64,000 nucleotides of DNA, taken from NCBI GenBank assembly GCA_023055505.1, contig JALIRH010000040.1:1121001-1185000 (forward strand), read 5' to 3'. The translations under genes were made by a program, and so were the position numbers. This DNA comes from Callipepla californica brunnescens (taxonomy: Eukaryota; Chordata; Aves; Galliformes; Odontophoridae). Below the pieces are notes generated by a model. The model did not search any database. It worked only from the letters and a program-made list of their open reading frames with translations, and had not been told where the DNA came from. Positions 12,401 through 24,875 of this stretch are shown here, one piece after another (positions within the stretch are counted from its first letter, which is position 1; each line of letters starts with the position of its first letter).

Positions 12401-13853
12401 AGTGAATTAGCTGTTTGCAGACCTGCTTCCCTCTATAAATGGGTACGTACCATATGACAATGGGCCAGATTTTACTGTTCTAGGCATCACTGATATAGCT
12501 GTTTATTCTCCAAGCCTGGAAGAGGTCCAGCAGGATTTAGTTTTATGAGGTTTAATGTAAAGGTGTTGTATTTCATGAGATGAAATCATAACACAGTGGG
12601 TTTGCAAGAATTCTGAAAGATTATTTTTTCAGAGTGTTGGCAAGCACAATTCTCCTGTGAATTATGTGTCCAAAAGAGAAATATAGATCTTCTTTCATTG
12701 GGTTGAAATTATAACTAATCCTTAATCCTTCCTAGATGGCCTGTGTCATTACTGCTGGCTGTGCATGCAAATATCTGCAGGTAACAGCTTTAATTCTGTA
12801 ATGCTGTGCAATGTGTGACTGTGTCTCTGACCATAGGAGTTCTCCACATATTTGAAACTCTTGCTGTTATTCTTGGGATGTGTCTCTGGATTCAGTTTTT
12901 TTGCTATACCTCTTAATTTTCTGAAGAAGGGAGAAAAGCATCTGGCATCTCTGACCTATTTGTAGTTGTAGAGGGTCTAATAATATTATTTACTGCATCT
13001 GCAATGTGTCCATGAATACCTTTATTGAGCATTACCAGGAGATTTTCCTTGGAATCTTTTACTCTGAAGAATGACTACTGAGCAGTTACTTGAGGTTTCC
13101 CTCCTTATGTTTCCTCATATATTAAGCAGATGGTGTCTCACTGATTTAATGGTGGCAAATCCCAGCTACTTTTCTCTGCTATATAGCAATCTCCCTGTTT
13201 AATTTGCTTTTTCTGGGAAAGGAGAAGGATGGCTCAAGGAAGAGACTATAGGATGGGAAAAACCTGGCTTCTGTTTTCAACTTTGCTTAACTCAGTGTGA
13301 TTTTGAACAAATCATTGATCTCTCTGCATATGTTTTGTTTTCTATTAAAGGGGCTTAAGAAAATCTGCTTGCCACAGAGGACATTGTAAGACTCAGTTTG
13401 CTAACACTCATCCCAAGACCCTTTGAGTCTCCTGCAGTACTGAGCTCTAGAACTTAGCTTTTTATCCCAGAATGTTGGGATATTCAGCCCTGTTAGCAGG
13501 CTAAACAAAGCTCTGTTTGGGCTGGATAAATGTTCAGAGGTAAAACAAACTCCTCTAGTTGTGCTCTTTTAGGACAGTCTATCTTCTGCCTATGAGGAAA
13601 GCTTGCACTTTGCTTCTTACAGATTTCTAAACGTACTTGGAGTTTTGTATATTTAGGAACTATTTTAGAAGCATTTACACCGTAACATACTTTTGAACCT
13701 GGGTCACCCACTATCATGTTGTTGGCTTCACAGATGGTCAGAAGAGGCAGTGTATTAGTTACTTTGCCCTTTTGTTTGTACTTGGAGGTGACAGAAAAAT
13801 GTAGCTGTGTTACTTTCTGGTTTAGATTTACATTAACCCTTTTGCAGAGGGGA
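6419..13853. other. Intergenic, nothing recognised
   Basis: About 7.4 kb of ordinary AT-rich intergenic DNA. No conserved coding exon, RNA gene or clear element was recognised. Open frames here are short and carry no family motif. A short CA-rich tract lies near 8325-8350. Confidence 0.5.
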
Positions 13854-13882
13854 CCACATGAGAACCACTGGTTCTCATGTGG
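13854..13882. repeat. Perfect 14-bp-arm palindrome
   Basis: CCACATGAGAACCA, one base, then its exact reverse complement. The arms pair perfectly, so a cruciform or hairpin is possible. No flanking target duplication or element body was seen. Function unknown. Confidence 0.85.
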
Positions 13883-14366
13883 TAGCTGGGAGCTTAAACT
13901 CAAAATGTCTTCCAGTCTGGCAGCCATGAATCTGCTTTTGAAGGTGTAAGTCTGATATCCCTGATTACTTACTCTGTATTGATTTCAGCACATTATGTTC
14001 TTAATGTTCTTGTGTCTTTTGCAAGTTGCATGTCCCACTAATAGAGTGACCTCCCCCCACCACAAAAAAAAAAAAAAGAAGAGAATGGTACTGACTACGC
14101 ATAGATAAGGAATTTCTTATGTTTTATTTCTCTTGCATTATGGTTAAGAATCATCATATAAAAGCACTTAGGGAAATGCTGCAAGTTAGTACAGAGTAAC
14201 TAATTTTTAGCTCTGAACCCCACATCAAGAAGAAGTAGTTGGTCCTCTCAGATGGGTGGAAGGAGCCTGCCATGCGCAGGCCCTGGTCTCCATGGGAAAC
14301 TTGAGCTGGCTTTGCGTCTTCTGAATGGATAACAAAGCTTCCTGAAGGCCTTTTATTCTCTGCTCC
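13883..14366. other. Intergenic, nothing recognised
   Basis: Short non-coding stretch between the palindrome and the next CR1. It contains an A-rich run near 14062-14078. No feature was recognised. Confidence 0.45.
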
Positions 14367-14951
14367 ATTAGATTTAAAAAGAGCATGGCCAGTAGTTGAA
14401 GGGAGGTGATCCTCCCCCTCTACTCTAACCTGGACAGGCCTCACCTGGAAGTATTGTGTCCAGCTCCCCAGTACAAAAACACAGGGTTCTCCTTGAAAGA
14501 GTCCAGCGGAGGGCTACAAAGATGATAAAGGGTGTGGAACGCTTCTCTTATGAGGAAAGTCTGAGAGACCTGGGTCTGTTCAGCCTTGAAAAAAGAAGAC
14601 TCAGAGGGAGTCTGATCCACATCTATAAATATCTAAGGAGCGGGAGGGAAAGGAACGAGGCTGGACTCTTTTCAGTGGTGAGTGGTGATAGGACAAGGGG
14701 AAATGGCCACAAACTGAGGCACGGGAAGTTCCACACAAATGTGTGTGGGAACTTCTTCACAGTGCAGGTGGTGGAGCACTGGCACAGGCTGCACAGAGAG
14801 GTGGTGGAGTCTCCTTCTCTGGAGATGTTTAAGACCTGCCTGGATGCCTACCTGTGCAAGCTGATCTAGGGAGCTGCTTTGGCAGGGGGTTTGGACTCGA
14901 TGATTTCTAGAGGTCCCTTCCTACCCCTACAATTCAGTGATTCTGTGATTT
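14367..14951 (+). mobile_element. CR1 LINE, 5'-truncated 3' end
   Basis: A CR1 fragment covering the C-terminal end of ORF2 and the 3' UTR. The open frame at 14456-14869 encodes the familiar CR1 tail ([42 protein letters not shown]). The 3' UTR follows, with the GGTCCCTTCCTACC-like motif and an ATTCTGTGATT-type end. It is an old copy, dead through 5' truncation. Its closest relative in the window is the fragment at 61017-61425. Confidence 0.92.
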
Positions 14952-15039
14952 CTGATGGTAATATAAAACCTGATACAGGTGGAGGAGCTACTGAGGGGTG
15001 GTGATCTGTTAGTCCTGGGCTCTAGGTGATTCTACTTTG

Positions 15040-15106
15040 TGATGAGTTTTGGACCAGGTGGTCTCCAGTGATCTTTCCCCACCTCAGCGATTCTGGGATT
15101 CTGTGC
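15040..15106 (+). mobile_element. CR1 3'-end remnant
   Basis: Only the last part of a CR1 3' UTR: a TTGGACCAGGTGGTCTCCAG-like block followed by the ATTCTGGGATTCTGTG end. It sits just downstream of another CR1 and is probably a separate, older insertion. The upstream edge is uncertain. Confidence 0.7.
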
Positions 15107-18100
15107 ATTTCTGGAGGCGTGAGGAGTATGGCTGCTTGGGGCAAATCGAGCCAGCAGTGCCCTAGGAGAAACTGGTTCTCAGAAGTCTAGAGTCACCATT
15201 CTTGAGCATTTTAAGTGCCTGTTTTTTGAGGTTTTTGAACACCACAAATACACAGACTCATTCTGGGAGCACATGGAATTATAGCATGGAACATCTCCTG
15301 GTAAAAATAAAACAATCAAAGAAAGCCTGGCTGTCTCATAACAGCTACATGATGAAACATGAAATGTTACTTTCCTTGAAACTCCAATTTTCTGTGATTT
15401 ATTTTGCCAGTCTGCAATCAGAAATAGCTGCTCCATCAGAGTAGGGAATGCAAATAGAGCTGAGGTCAGAGTTTGACACAAAAGTGATGTATGAGCTGGA
15501 GTCAAGGAGGAATTCTGAGCTCCCAGAATAGAAAACATGCTGTAAATGTTATGTTAAAGGTGAGAGGAGTTGCAAATACTTCAAATTGTGAGTTCTAGGG
15601 GAAAGTGAAAAGGTGATTTCCAGAAGGTAGCCAATATCAGAGCCATCATTTATCCCTAGTGGGCATCTGGAATAGCATGCTGAAGTGGTGTCTGATTAGG
15701 TTTTTCAGTTTTCCCTAATCTGTATACAAGAATAAAATCAGTAATGAAAAGTGTTACTCTTTTGCCAGTGGTCCTGAGAGGAGAATTTGGCTCTGAAAAT
15801 GCTGGGAGGATGCAGTAGTTTTCTGAAATTGGATTCCTTTCACAAAAAACAAAAAACAAACAACAACAACAACAACAAAACAAAAAGCCCAAACTTTTTA
15901 CGTATGGAAAAGCATTACATTTTCGTCTGCTCTGGGGCTGAAATATATAGGGTTTCAGAGGAGATGAAGCCTCCTGACTGCTGAATCCCTTCCCCTAACA
16001 AGTCTTTAGGCCATTTGTTCATAGAGCAGACTTCAGCCAAATCCCTCAGCTCCTGGGGGTAATAGCACTCTTTGAATGCAGTCTGCCATTGGTTGAGCGC
16101 TTTGCTGTGAGGAGCCCTTTTTTATTGCACTGAATTGCTCAAGCTTTGCTGGCAATCCAAGGTTTTGTCTGTGTGCATGTGCGTGGATATACTTGTAATA
16201 ATTCTGTGTTTAACTATTCCCCTGTGTATGTATGTGAATGTTTCTGTGTATGTATATGCTCTCTGTGTATATACATATTCTGATTGTGTGCATGCACACA
16301 AATTGAATGTAGTAATTGCATCCTTTTCTGTTTCATGCAGCCAAAGAAAAGGTGTGCTCATCTTGGTTGTAGTGCATCTTTACATTTTTTTCTTTTTTCT
16401 TTAGGGAGGCATGTATGTTTTAGTGCAAGTATGCATGGACATCTGTTCATAAGCACTGTATCCGACTTTCCTATCAAGCAACTGATGTCTCCTGCAGCAA
16501 TCAGTAATTCTAGGCACTTCAGGTGTATTTTGAGGCAGGAAGGTGTGCTGCTACAGCTTGTGTGAAACACAGAAAAGGTAGCTGTGTTACTGTTTACAAT
16601 TTTTTTTTCCATTATTTCCCTTTTTCTCTTTCCTGAGATGTGTATGCTTGTCCTTGCAATGAAAATCAGGTGGTTAATTTGGTGGCATTTTTGCTTTTTT
16701 TTTTTTTTGGTAACTCATCAGTAAGTACATCCCAAACTTTTGGAATCTATCTGTTCATTTACTGTACACCTGGATTTTACTGTCCTATTGCCATAACAAT
16801 TCTCCCTATATGAGCAATATGTGTAGCAGTGATTGATGAGATACTTGTTCAGCCTGGGAAGAACACAGTGCTGGGATAACATGGATATGTATGTGAAATC
16901 CATATCAGTCTCCTTTATTTTAGTTGACACCTAAGAATGGGAAAGTTGCTATAAAAAAATTGTAACTCCTGAAGTTTTGAAGTACTCTTTGATAGTTGCT
17001 GTGGAATAAGGCAGGAGTTGTGGATGAATGAATATGCATCAGGAGCCTTTTCTCCAATGGTTTAATACAGAAATCTTACTGACTGTAATTTTGTGAGGCA
17101 AGCTGGAACAGGTGCACTCAGTATTCACTACCCATGGTAGTAGTCACATCAGACAAACAGTGGCTGAAATGTGGTGATATGGTTGTGAGCTGCATAGAAG
17201 GGAGGTGGTGCAAATGCTGGAATGCTCTGCTACTGCTCTTGTTCATGACTTTCTTATTTTTCTTACTTCAACCCTTTGTCTTTAATACAGCCAAGAAGGT
17301 GTAGGTATACAAAGTGTAGAAAGTAATGTATTATACCGAGAACTGCAAGTCTACTCTGATCTCAAGGCCTTCATTAAGACTATCATTTAGTCTAGTCCTG
17401 GTCATTCCTCTACAAACACCAGCTAATAAAGCAGAAGTTTCTGGGAGGTTTGCTTGTTTTCTGTCCCAGACTTTGCATAGTGACACAGAGACTGCAGGTC
17501 CACTGTGTAGGCTGGGCATTAGCTGTAATGGTAAGATCTGGAGTCCAGGTATTAATGAGCCACTGAAAACTTCTGCATTTTCTGATACAGAGTCCAAGTG
17601 TAGTCCCTTTGGAAGCCTGCTCTATCTGTATGGATTTAGAATTTCAATTCCAGAAAGTGCTGATGGAATAAACAAGTTCTAAATATTGGAGAAAACATAT
17701 TTGGCTATTAAAAATTCTTGAAGCCCATTTCTCTTTGCAGACCGCACGCTAATGATTGAGAGTGAAGAATGCTTTAAGAATTTTGTCTGCAAGGTACATG
17801 TCTTATGTAGGCTTCTGTTTTAATTTAGTGCACTTATATGCAGGTTTTTCAAACTAGTCACAGTGGTCTCTTATAAATCACAAGAAATAGTCCACCCTCA
17901 ATACGCTTTCCAGCCCTACACAATGAGTCAACGCTTGTCAAAGACTATTTTAGAAATATTGAATAACTCTGACATTATGTTGAGACAGCTGTTAAATATA
18001 TTTCTTTTTTTCCCCCAGGTTTCCTTTCCCTCACTACGAACAGTGCAATTGGTTTAGTGCTATTTTTAGTTTGACTTTTCATTTTAGTTGTATGTATTCC

Positions 18101-18504
18101 TACCTTCCATGCAACCTTAAGTTAATTTATTCAAATGTGAAAAACACCAGGAAAGTTTCTACCCCCACAGAAAGATTTTACAAGCTGAACTGAAGGCTGA
18201 CTGTTGCTAATACACACTCCAGATGCCCAAGCCCACCGTTAAAGGAGTGAAATTGGATTTCAGGTTGCAGCCTGACTTTTATACACCTCTTTCCTCATAG
18301 CAAATGTCTCTTCTAAACAAAAATGCCAGTAGCTGCGTGTAAACTTGCCTTTGTGTCTGAAAGTAGTTTGCTGCAGTCCATAGAAGGGAAGCTGGGAGTC
18401 TGCTGATTTTCCTACTTATTAATAGGCTTTCATCTAGCATGAGAGAGTGGTGAGTTTTTTGTTTTGTTTTGTTCTTGTTTTTGAAGACAAGATAGTGAGA
18501 AACT
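15107..18504. other. Intergenic with simple repeats
   Basis: No gene recognised. It holds an AAC-type microsatellite (about 15841-15888), a degenerate TG/TA-rich tract (about 16160-16300) and T-rich runs near 16600 and 16695-16710. Open frames are short and without family motifs. Confidence 0.5.
15841..15888 (+). repeat. (AAC)n-rich microsatellite
   Basis: A CAAAAAAC-type run passing into five or more CAA/AAC triplets. Simple sequence; no sign that it belongs to an element. Confidence 0.75.
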
Positions 18505-18648
18505 TTGGCTGCCTCATTCCTGGAGGTGTTCAAGGCCAGGTTTTATGGTCTCTGCGCAACCTGGTCTAGTGGGTGGCAGCCCTGCCCATAGAAGGGTGCT
18601 GGAACTAGGTGATCCTTAAGGTCCCTTCCAACTCAAGCCGTCTATGAA
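18505..18648 (+). mobile_element. CR1 3'-end fragment
   Basis: Typical CR1 3' end in about 145 bp: a CCTGGAGGTGTTCAAGGCCA block, then the TGGAACTAGGTGATC and GGTCCCTTCCAACTC motifs, ending in TCTATGA. Heavily 5'-truncated, non-coding. Confidence 0.9.
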
Positions 18649-21264
18649 AAACAGAGGTGTCCTCTTGCCGTCATGGATAACCCAGTAATGTCTCTGATGT
18701 CAGAGGGAGTTTTGGTGCACCTCAGGGAGACCGTGACTAGACTGTGCTTAAGATAGTGAGAAGCTTTTTCTGTCCTCTGGAAGTGCCTCTTTCTACTCTA
18801 CTCCAGGATTCCACCTGTAGTTTGGCCTTGAGGTGAGAATTTTGAACAGGCCTATCTCAGGCTTCATGGGAGTTCAGGCAAGGAGTACTTTTGCTTGATC
18901 CACTCCTTTGAGCTCTGGTATGTGGGCAAAAACTCCTGTTCCCAAACAATGCTTTTGCTAATGGAGCTCATTGTTGAGTCAGGAACAGGACAAATGAGGT
19001 GGGTTGATGTAACCTGGCTGTGCTCGTAGCACATATGATACACTCTGCTTTAAATTTTGGAGTGAAGGAATAATGTCTCTAGCTTGGAAAAAAAAAAAAA
19101 AAAGAGCACTATAACTAAATCCTCTATTGCTGCCTTTCCAAAGGGGATTAAATGAGACAATAAGCAATAAATAATACACAGAGTTTATGAATCTGTCTTC
19201 AATTGGAGTTTAAACAAAGAGGTCTGGGCTTTTTAAGTGCCTCCTCAAATGTGCAACTCTCTGGAAATGTCTTCTCCCAGAACTTCTCAACAGAGGGTGC
19301 TTCCTCCCTGGACATGGTGGCCAGGGAAGTGAGGCATCTGATGAGGTGGTGGTGACAAGCTGCTCGGTCCCCCTGTATCTCTGTGTGTGGCCAGCACTGA
19401 CAGCAGGTTGGAAGCCCATACACTGAACAGCTTGTGCACCTACATGCTGTCCTGTCCTGCTGTGCCTCGCAGTGATGGGATGGATGTCCATCTTCATTCT
19501 GGGGTGCTGACACAGGGAACTCAGATGCTTTGTGTTCATTGTTTCCTCGCTTTACATACTGCAGTGTGTGGGATAAGTAAACATTATTTGTGTTGTGTCT
19601 ATGGCCCTCCCAGCTGTAAACTTCCTGAGATCAGAGGGAGGAAAGCCTTGCCAGGTATTAGACCTTCTAGCATCAGGTGGTGACTAATAAACATATGAAC
19701 TGCAGATGTAGTGGTGTAGGCGCACTTTTTCTCCTTGGATCTTTTCTGGTATTAATTAATGGTGATTGCTGGTGGTGGTAATGCACCTTTTCTTTTTTCC
19801 TTGTCCATAGATGGAGTTCAGAGATGTCAGACCAGTTAAAGAAAAAAATAAAGGCAAATTTCTGCTGGAGTGCACATTTTGAACTGCACACTTTCAAATG
19901 CAGAATTGTCTACTGTATGCTTTTAAATATAAATTTCTGCTGCCATTAATACCATATCACAATATTTTAAGTAAGAAAAAGCCTCACATCTGGGGAAAAT
20001 GAAAAATGGAGTCCTAGCAATGTGGAAACCAGAGCTTGTGCAGAACTCAGATGTTTTTGGATGCCAATAGATATCAAGATCAGTGTTCATGTGATAAAGT
20101 TCAAATTCATTTTTCCTACTGTTTGCATTTTGGAAAGAAACAGAAATTCCGCAATCTGAGACTATCTGTCATTAGCTTGAAATTTAATGATTTGACATCT
20201 CTTTGTTCACACCAGTATCCCAGGGCAAAGCACCTCTGTATGAGGTACTTATCACTCCAAATTCATATCTTAGTTTCATGCCTATGATAATGACTAAAAT
20301 AGCTGATTAGCAATGGCCATCCTCTTTCTATTTTCCCTGACCTTCATTCTCTCTTGACTATACTTCTTTTTCCCTCCTCTGTTTGACTTTAGAGTAACAC
20401 TGCATCAAATGTTACTAATAATCTTTTGTCCTCAGCATTTCAAATGCCTTTCACAGAGCCATGCTGTGAAACTCTGACCCCACTGTGGTCTCATCTGCAA
20501 TGTGGTTTGAGCTCTAGCTGTCTTTTGCTCTGTGTTTTCCCACTGCACAGATATTTGGTGGGAGGTGGGAGTGAGAAGGATGCATAAAGAGAACTATCTG
20601 AAATACGGTCCTTTTCTCATCCTCTCTCTGTTCTCACTGGCACCCCAAACTGTTCATGCACACTCTTTATATGCAAAATTGGCTAAAGGAATTAAGCAGA
20701 GTAACATTGTTTGTGAATTATAAATCAACCTGTTATTAATGTTAAGTCTTTTTCTTACTATGCAAATATCTTGAAAATATTCTGTAGATAGGCCCCAAAT
20801 TGCTTTAGATTTTTTTTTGTGTTATTTTGCTCACTTCCCCTAGTTCTGCAAGAATATTGTTCAAATATTAATTTTATGGTGTGTCTCTCCAGAGTAGAAT
20901 ATAATGTTCAATTACTCATTCCATCTGCAAAGTCCTGGATGCACCACCTTGCATTACATAAACAAACAAACAAAAAATTATGTCTTAAAGAAGAAACAGA
21001 AAGAAAGGATATGACACATAAAAACAATGGAAGAAGAGCCTTCCATTATGCTTTGTGTAAAGACAGACAGTGTTATGTAAACCAAACAGAAATCAGGTCT
21101 TAAAACTGGAATCAATACATGTCCTAGGTTGTGTTGTGCTATTAAGACCTTCGACCAAGATATAAATTTTGGAGTATAATGATGTCTCAGGTAGCTATTG
21201 TGGAGATCTTATTGTGTACATATACCCATTCCATGCAGCTGCAGAGGTATATGGGCATTTAATT
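18649..21264. other. Intergenic, nothing recognised
   Basis: No gene, RNA gene or element was recognised. An A run of 18 lies near 19087-19104 and an (AAAC)n-like tract near 20960-20975. Confidence 0.5.
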
Positions 21265-21711
21265 GAATCAGAGAATGGCTTGGGTTGGAAGGGACCTTGA
21301 CAATCATCAAGTTCTAACCCCCCTGCCACAGATCAACCTCCAGATCAAGTACTCTATCAGATTGCTCAGGGTCCCATCCAACATGGCTTTAAACATCTCC
21401 AGGGACAGGACTTCCACGGCCTCTCTGGGCAACCTGTTCCAGCACCTCACCATTCTCTAAGTAAAAAACTTCCCCCTGACATCTCATCTAAATCTCCCCA
21501 CTTTGGTTTAAGGCTATTCTCCCTTGTCCTATCACTATCTACACTTTTAAAGAGTTTATTTCCTTCATGTTTATAAACTCTCTTTAAATATTGAAAGGCC
21601 ACAGTGAGGTCTCCCTGTACCCTTCTCGTTTCCAGGCTGAACAAGCCCAGTTCCTTCATCCTGTCTTCACAGAGGATGTGCTCCAGCTCTCTGATCATCT
21701 TCATAGCCCTG
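21265..21711 (-). mobile_element. CR1 fragment, minus orientation
   Basis: CR1 3' end on the minus strand. The 3' UTR starts at 21265 (plus-strand text GAATCAGAGAATGGCTTGGG is the reverse of a CR1 end), and an open frame reaching 21711 encodes the CR1 ORF2 tail (LGLFSLETRRVQGDL, SDRTRENSLKPKWG). 5'-truncated and old. It ends at a short AATG repeat at 21712. Confidence 0.9.
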
Positions 21712-22762
21712 AATGAATGAATCCTAGTGTCATTCAGCACAGAGAAATCTTCGTAATGGTACTGACCAAAATATGCTGTGTTCTCCCATATGGTTTAGCT
21801 TTGTTGTGGCAGTTTTTGTTACAAGAGCCTGGTGGCTTTGGCACTCCTCACTGTGGGAGCTGCTGGGACCAGGACTGGGGCTTCCTCTTGGGTAATGAAG
21901 AGACCTGATGAAAGCCTGTGTTGAGCACTGAGCCTCTGAAGTGCTGCTAATTGAGGCAAGGCAAATACAGGGCATTAGCTTCAAATTCAGAGTGTGAAAA
22001 TGTCTTCTAAGTGGGCCTGAGCACAAAAAGAAATGTTTGTTCTTCAATGCAGATGCTGTGAACATTACTGACAATGGGTGGGCAAGCTCTGAAGAGGGAG
22101 AAGCTAGGAAGAACCAGTTCTCCCTTCTTCCCTGGGAGACAACCAACGTATCAACAACCCTTGGTGTTTTTCCATAGGGGCTCTTTAACATCCAGGTTTA
22201 GTAGAAAGAGCATTTCAAGCATTCGTCCTCAGCACACCTGCTTTTTTTCAGGAAAGTGCAGCGACTCTTTCCTTGGCACCTCACCAAGTGCTCTTGGCAA
22301 AACTGTCAAACATGTCATTGTGATGAAGCGCCAGCTTCAACAGTGGGAGCTGGCTGGGAAGTGTAGGCCAGGCCTCTGAGGACTAGTTGCAGAGTACTCT
22401 CGGTGGAAATCCTTTGACCCTGCAGCTTGTTCTGCAAACTCCCTTTGCCTGTGTGGATGCAGTGAGGGTTCAAGACGCATGGCTTTTGTTTGGTTATCCT
22501 GGAGGGAAGACTGCTTTTCATCTGGCTGAATTCCTGGGTGGTAGAGAGGAGAGAGAGTGCTTCAGGCTGCTCTGATGTTTGCCTTCTGTGAAGGTGCCTT
22601 TTGGTGACCTTATGCTATCTAAGCTCGATGTTCATACTACAGGAGTAGGCTTTTCATCCCCTCTGTTATAGACAAGTAGAGGTTTAGGTACTTGAAGGAA
22701 ATGTAATATTTCCCCACTCTTTGTTTATAGATGGGAATCAGATGATCTTGTAATCTTGCTTG
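21712..22762. other. Intergenic, nothing recognised
   Basis: About 1 kb between a CR1 and the ERV block. I see no coding or repeat feature I can support. Confidence 0.45.
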
Positions 22763-22866
22763 TGTCATGGTTTTCTGATTTTTGTTATTGGTATTCCGCA
22801 TCATAGCATGCATGTAGTGCATTGGGAGTCAAAGGGTTAATGCTCCAGCACCATGGATCATTGATA
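22763..22866 (+). mobile_element. LTR U3 fragment of family L, plus orientation
   Basis: It matches the first ~104 bp of the family L LTR in U3-first sense, starting with the canonical TGTCATGGTTTT end. It is on the plus strand, whereas the ERV internal sequence directly next to it (from 22867) is on the minus strand. The 3' LTR expected here for L1 would read the other way. So this is an inverted LTR piece joined at the L1 polypurine-tract region. Confidence 0.8.
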
Positions 22867-23238
22867 CCCTCTCATTCCACATCACTACATCATGTTTAAT
22901 ATGTATACAGGAACAATGATTAACAAGCATTAAATATACACATGCACACACACATATATGTATACGTGGAAATACTGATGGCACTCCCCCAGCATCAAAT
23001 TCCCTTGCAGTACTCAGTGAACGTCCCCATCCTTCTGCATCACCCACCAAGTGGACCAGGTCCCTGAGCAAAAACAGTTTCATGGAGAGGTTTGCCCTTT
23101 CTGGAAGCTGGTAAGACCCAAACCACTTTTCCCAACAGACTCTTCACATGTACTACAGGGATATATCCCCCTCTACAGTAGGTAGGGAGCTAGATCAGGC
23201 AGGACCATCACAACTGATGGATTGAGTGTTGACCAACC

Positions 23239-24745
23239 TGTGATCCCAGCAGAGACAGTCAGAGACCTGCTCCTCCATTTGAACTGCCACAAGTCCATGG
23301 GGCCGGATGGGATCCACCCAAGGGTGCTGAGGGAGCTGGCAGAGGTGATTGCCAAGCCGCTTTCTGCCATCTATCAGCATTCCTGGTCATCTGGAGAGGT
23401 CCCACAAGATTGGAGGCTTGCCGATGTGACTCCCATCTACAAGAAAGGCCGTAAGGAGGATCCAGGGAACTACAGGCCTGTCATCCTGACCTCGGTATCA
23501 GGGAAAGTTATGGAGCAATTGATCTTGAGGGAGATCACACGGCACGTGCATGGCAATCAGGGGATCAGACCCAGACAGCACGGGTTCACAAAGGGCAGGT
23601 AGTGCTTGTCCAACCTCATCTCCTTCTATGACTGGGTGACCAGACTGGTAGATGAGGGAAAGGCTGTTGATGTAGTCTACCTGGACTTTAGCAAAGCCTT
23701 TGACACGGTCTCCCACAGTATTCTCCTGGGGAAACTGGCAGCCCGTGGTGTGGACAGGTTCACTCTTCTCTGGGTTGAGAATTGGCTAGAGGGCCGTGCC
23801 CAGCGGGTAGTGGTTAATGGAGTTAAGTCCAGCTGGCGTTCTGTCACGAGTGGTGTCCCCCAAGGGTCGGTATTGGGGCCCATGTTGTTTAATATCTTTA
23901 TTGATGACCTAGACAAGGGGATTGAGTGTACCCTCAGTAAGTTTGCAGATGACACCAAGTTGGGAGGATGTGTTGGTCTGCCTGAGGGTAGGGAGGCCCT
24001 TCAGCGGGATCTGGATAGGCTGAACAGCTGGGCTGAGGTCAATGGAATGAGATTCAATAAGGCCAAGTGCCGGGTCCTGCACTTTGGCCACAATAACCCC
24101 ATGCAGTGCTATAGGCTTGGGGCAGAATGGCTTGAGGAGTGTATAGAGGAAAAGGACCTGGGGGTGTTGGTTGATGCTCGGCTCAATATGAGCCCGCAGT
24201 GTGCCCAGGTGGCCAAGAAGGCCAATGGCATCCTGGCCTGTATGAGGAATAGTGTGGCCAGCAGGAGCAGGGAGGCGATCATCCCCCTGTACTCAGCTCT
24301 GGTGCGGCCGCACCTCGAGCACTGTGTTCAGTTTTGGGCCCCTCACTACAAGAGAGACATTGAGGCCCTGGAGTGTGTTCAGAGAAGGGCAACAAAACTG
24401 GTGAGGGGTCTGGAGCACAAGTCTTACGAGGAGCGGCTGAGGGAGCTGGGATTGTTTAGTCTGGAGAAAAGGAGGCTCAGAGGAGACCTCACTGCACTCT
24501 ACCACTTCCTGAAGGGAGGCTGTGGTGAGGAGGGGGTCGGCCTCTTCTCCCAGGTAACTAATGACAGGACAAGAGGGAATGGCCACAAGTTGCGCCGGGG
24601 AAGATTTAGATTAGATTTGAGGAAAAATTTTTTCTCTGAGAGAGTGGTCAGGCACTGGAATGGCCTGCTTAGGGAGGTGGTTGAGGCACCGTCCCTAGCG
24701 CTGTTCAAGAAGTGTTTAGATGAGGTGCTAAGGGATTTGATTTAG
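23239..24745 (+). pseudogene. CR1 ORF2 (reverse transcriptase) with one nonsense codon
   Basis: ORF2 fragment of a CR1 LINE, whose protein copies the element RNA at the target site. The RT core is visible: [64 protein letters not shown] and the FADDTK catalytic box. The C-terminal CR1 tail ends at 24745. The frame is open except for an in-frame TAG at 23600-23602, where the sister CR1 has TGG (Trp). The N-terminal endonuclease is lost by truncation. The 379-codon stretch 23606-24745 is intact after the stop. Confidence 0.93.
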
Positions 24746-24818
24746 TAGCTTAGCGGGTAGGGATGGTGGTGTGAGTATGGTTGGACTAGATGATCTTGTA
24801 GGTCCTTTCCAACCTAAT

Positions 24819-24875
24819 GAATCTATGAATCTATGAATCTGTGAATCTGTGAATCTATGAATCTATGAATCTATG
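24819..24875 (+). repeat. CR1 3' tail of 8-bp repeats
   Basis: About seven tandem copies of an ATGAATCT-type octamer, some with GTGAATCT. Short tandem 3' octamers are the normal end of CR1 elements; this one is longer than the tails of the other copies here. Confidence 0.9.

Larger units (their letters stand above)
23239..24875 (+). mobile_element. CR1 LINE inserted in ERV L1
   Basis: A 5'-truncated CR1 of about 1.64 kb in plus orientation. It interrupts L1 at a point where uninterrupted L2 reads straight through (GACCAACCAGGTGG at about 31990). A short repeat AACC flanks it (23235-23238 and 24876-24879). The body has the RT and C-terminal part of ORF2, then a 3' UTR with GGTCCTTTCCAACC and a tail of 8-bp ATGAATCT repeats (24819-24875). 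It closely resembles the CR1 at 29753-37081. Confidence 0.95.

Noticed and set aside
13493..13927. 144-codon open frame on the minus strand as a novel gene
   Set aside because: No family motif, no splice context, and it overlaps the palindrome; the length is possible by chance in 64 kb.
16160..16300. TG/TA-rich tract as a Z-DNA or regulatory element
   Set aside because: The repeats are too degenerate to support more than low-complexity sequence.
17326..17682. 118-codon open frame as a gene
   Set aside because: Low complexity of support: no motif, no neighbours, and an overlapping open frame on the other strand.
19199..19539. Two overlapping minus-strand frames of about 105 codons
   Set aside because: They share the same DNA in two frames with no known motif; most likely chance.
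23677..23958. Minus-strand frames within CR1 copies (also 30605-30886, 36536-36952)
   Set aside because: They are antisense shadows of CR1 ORF2.
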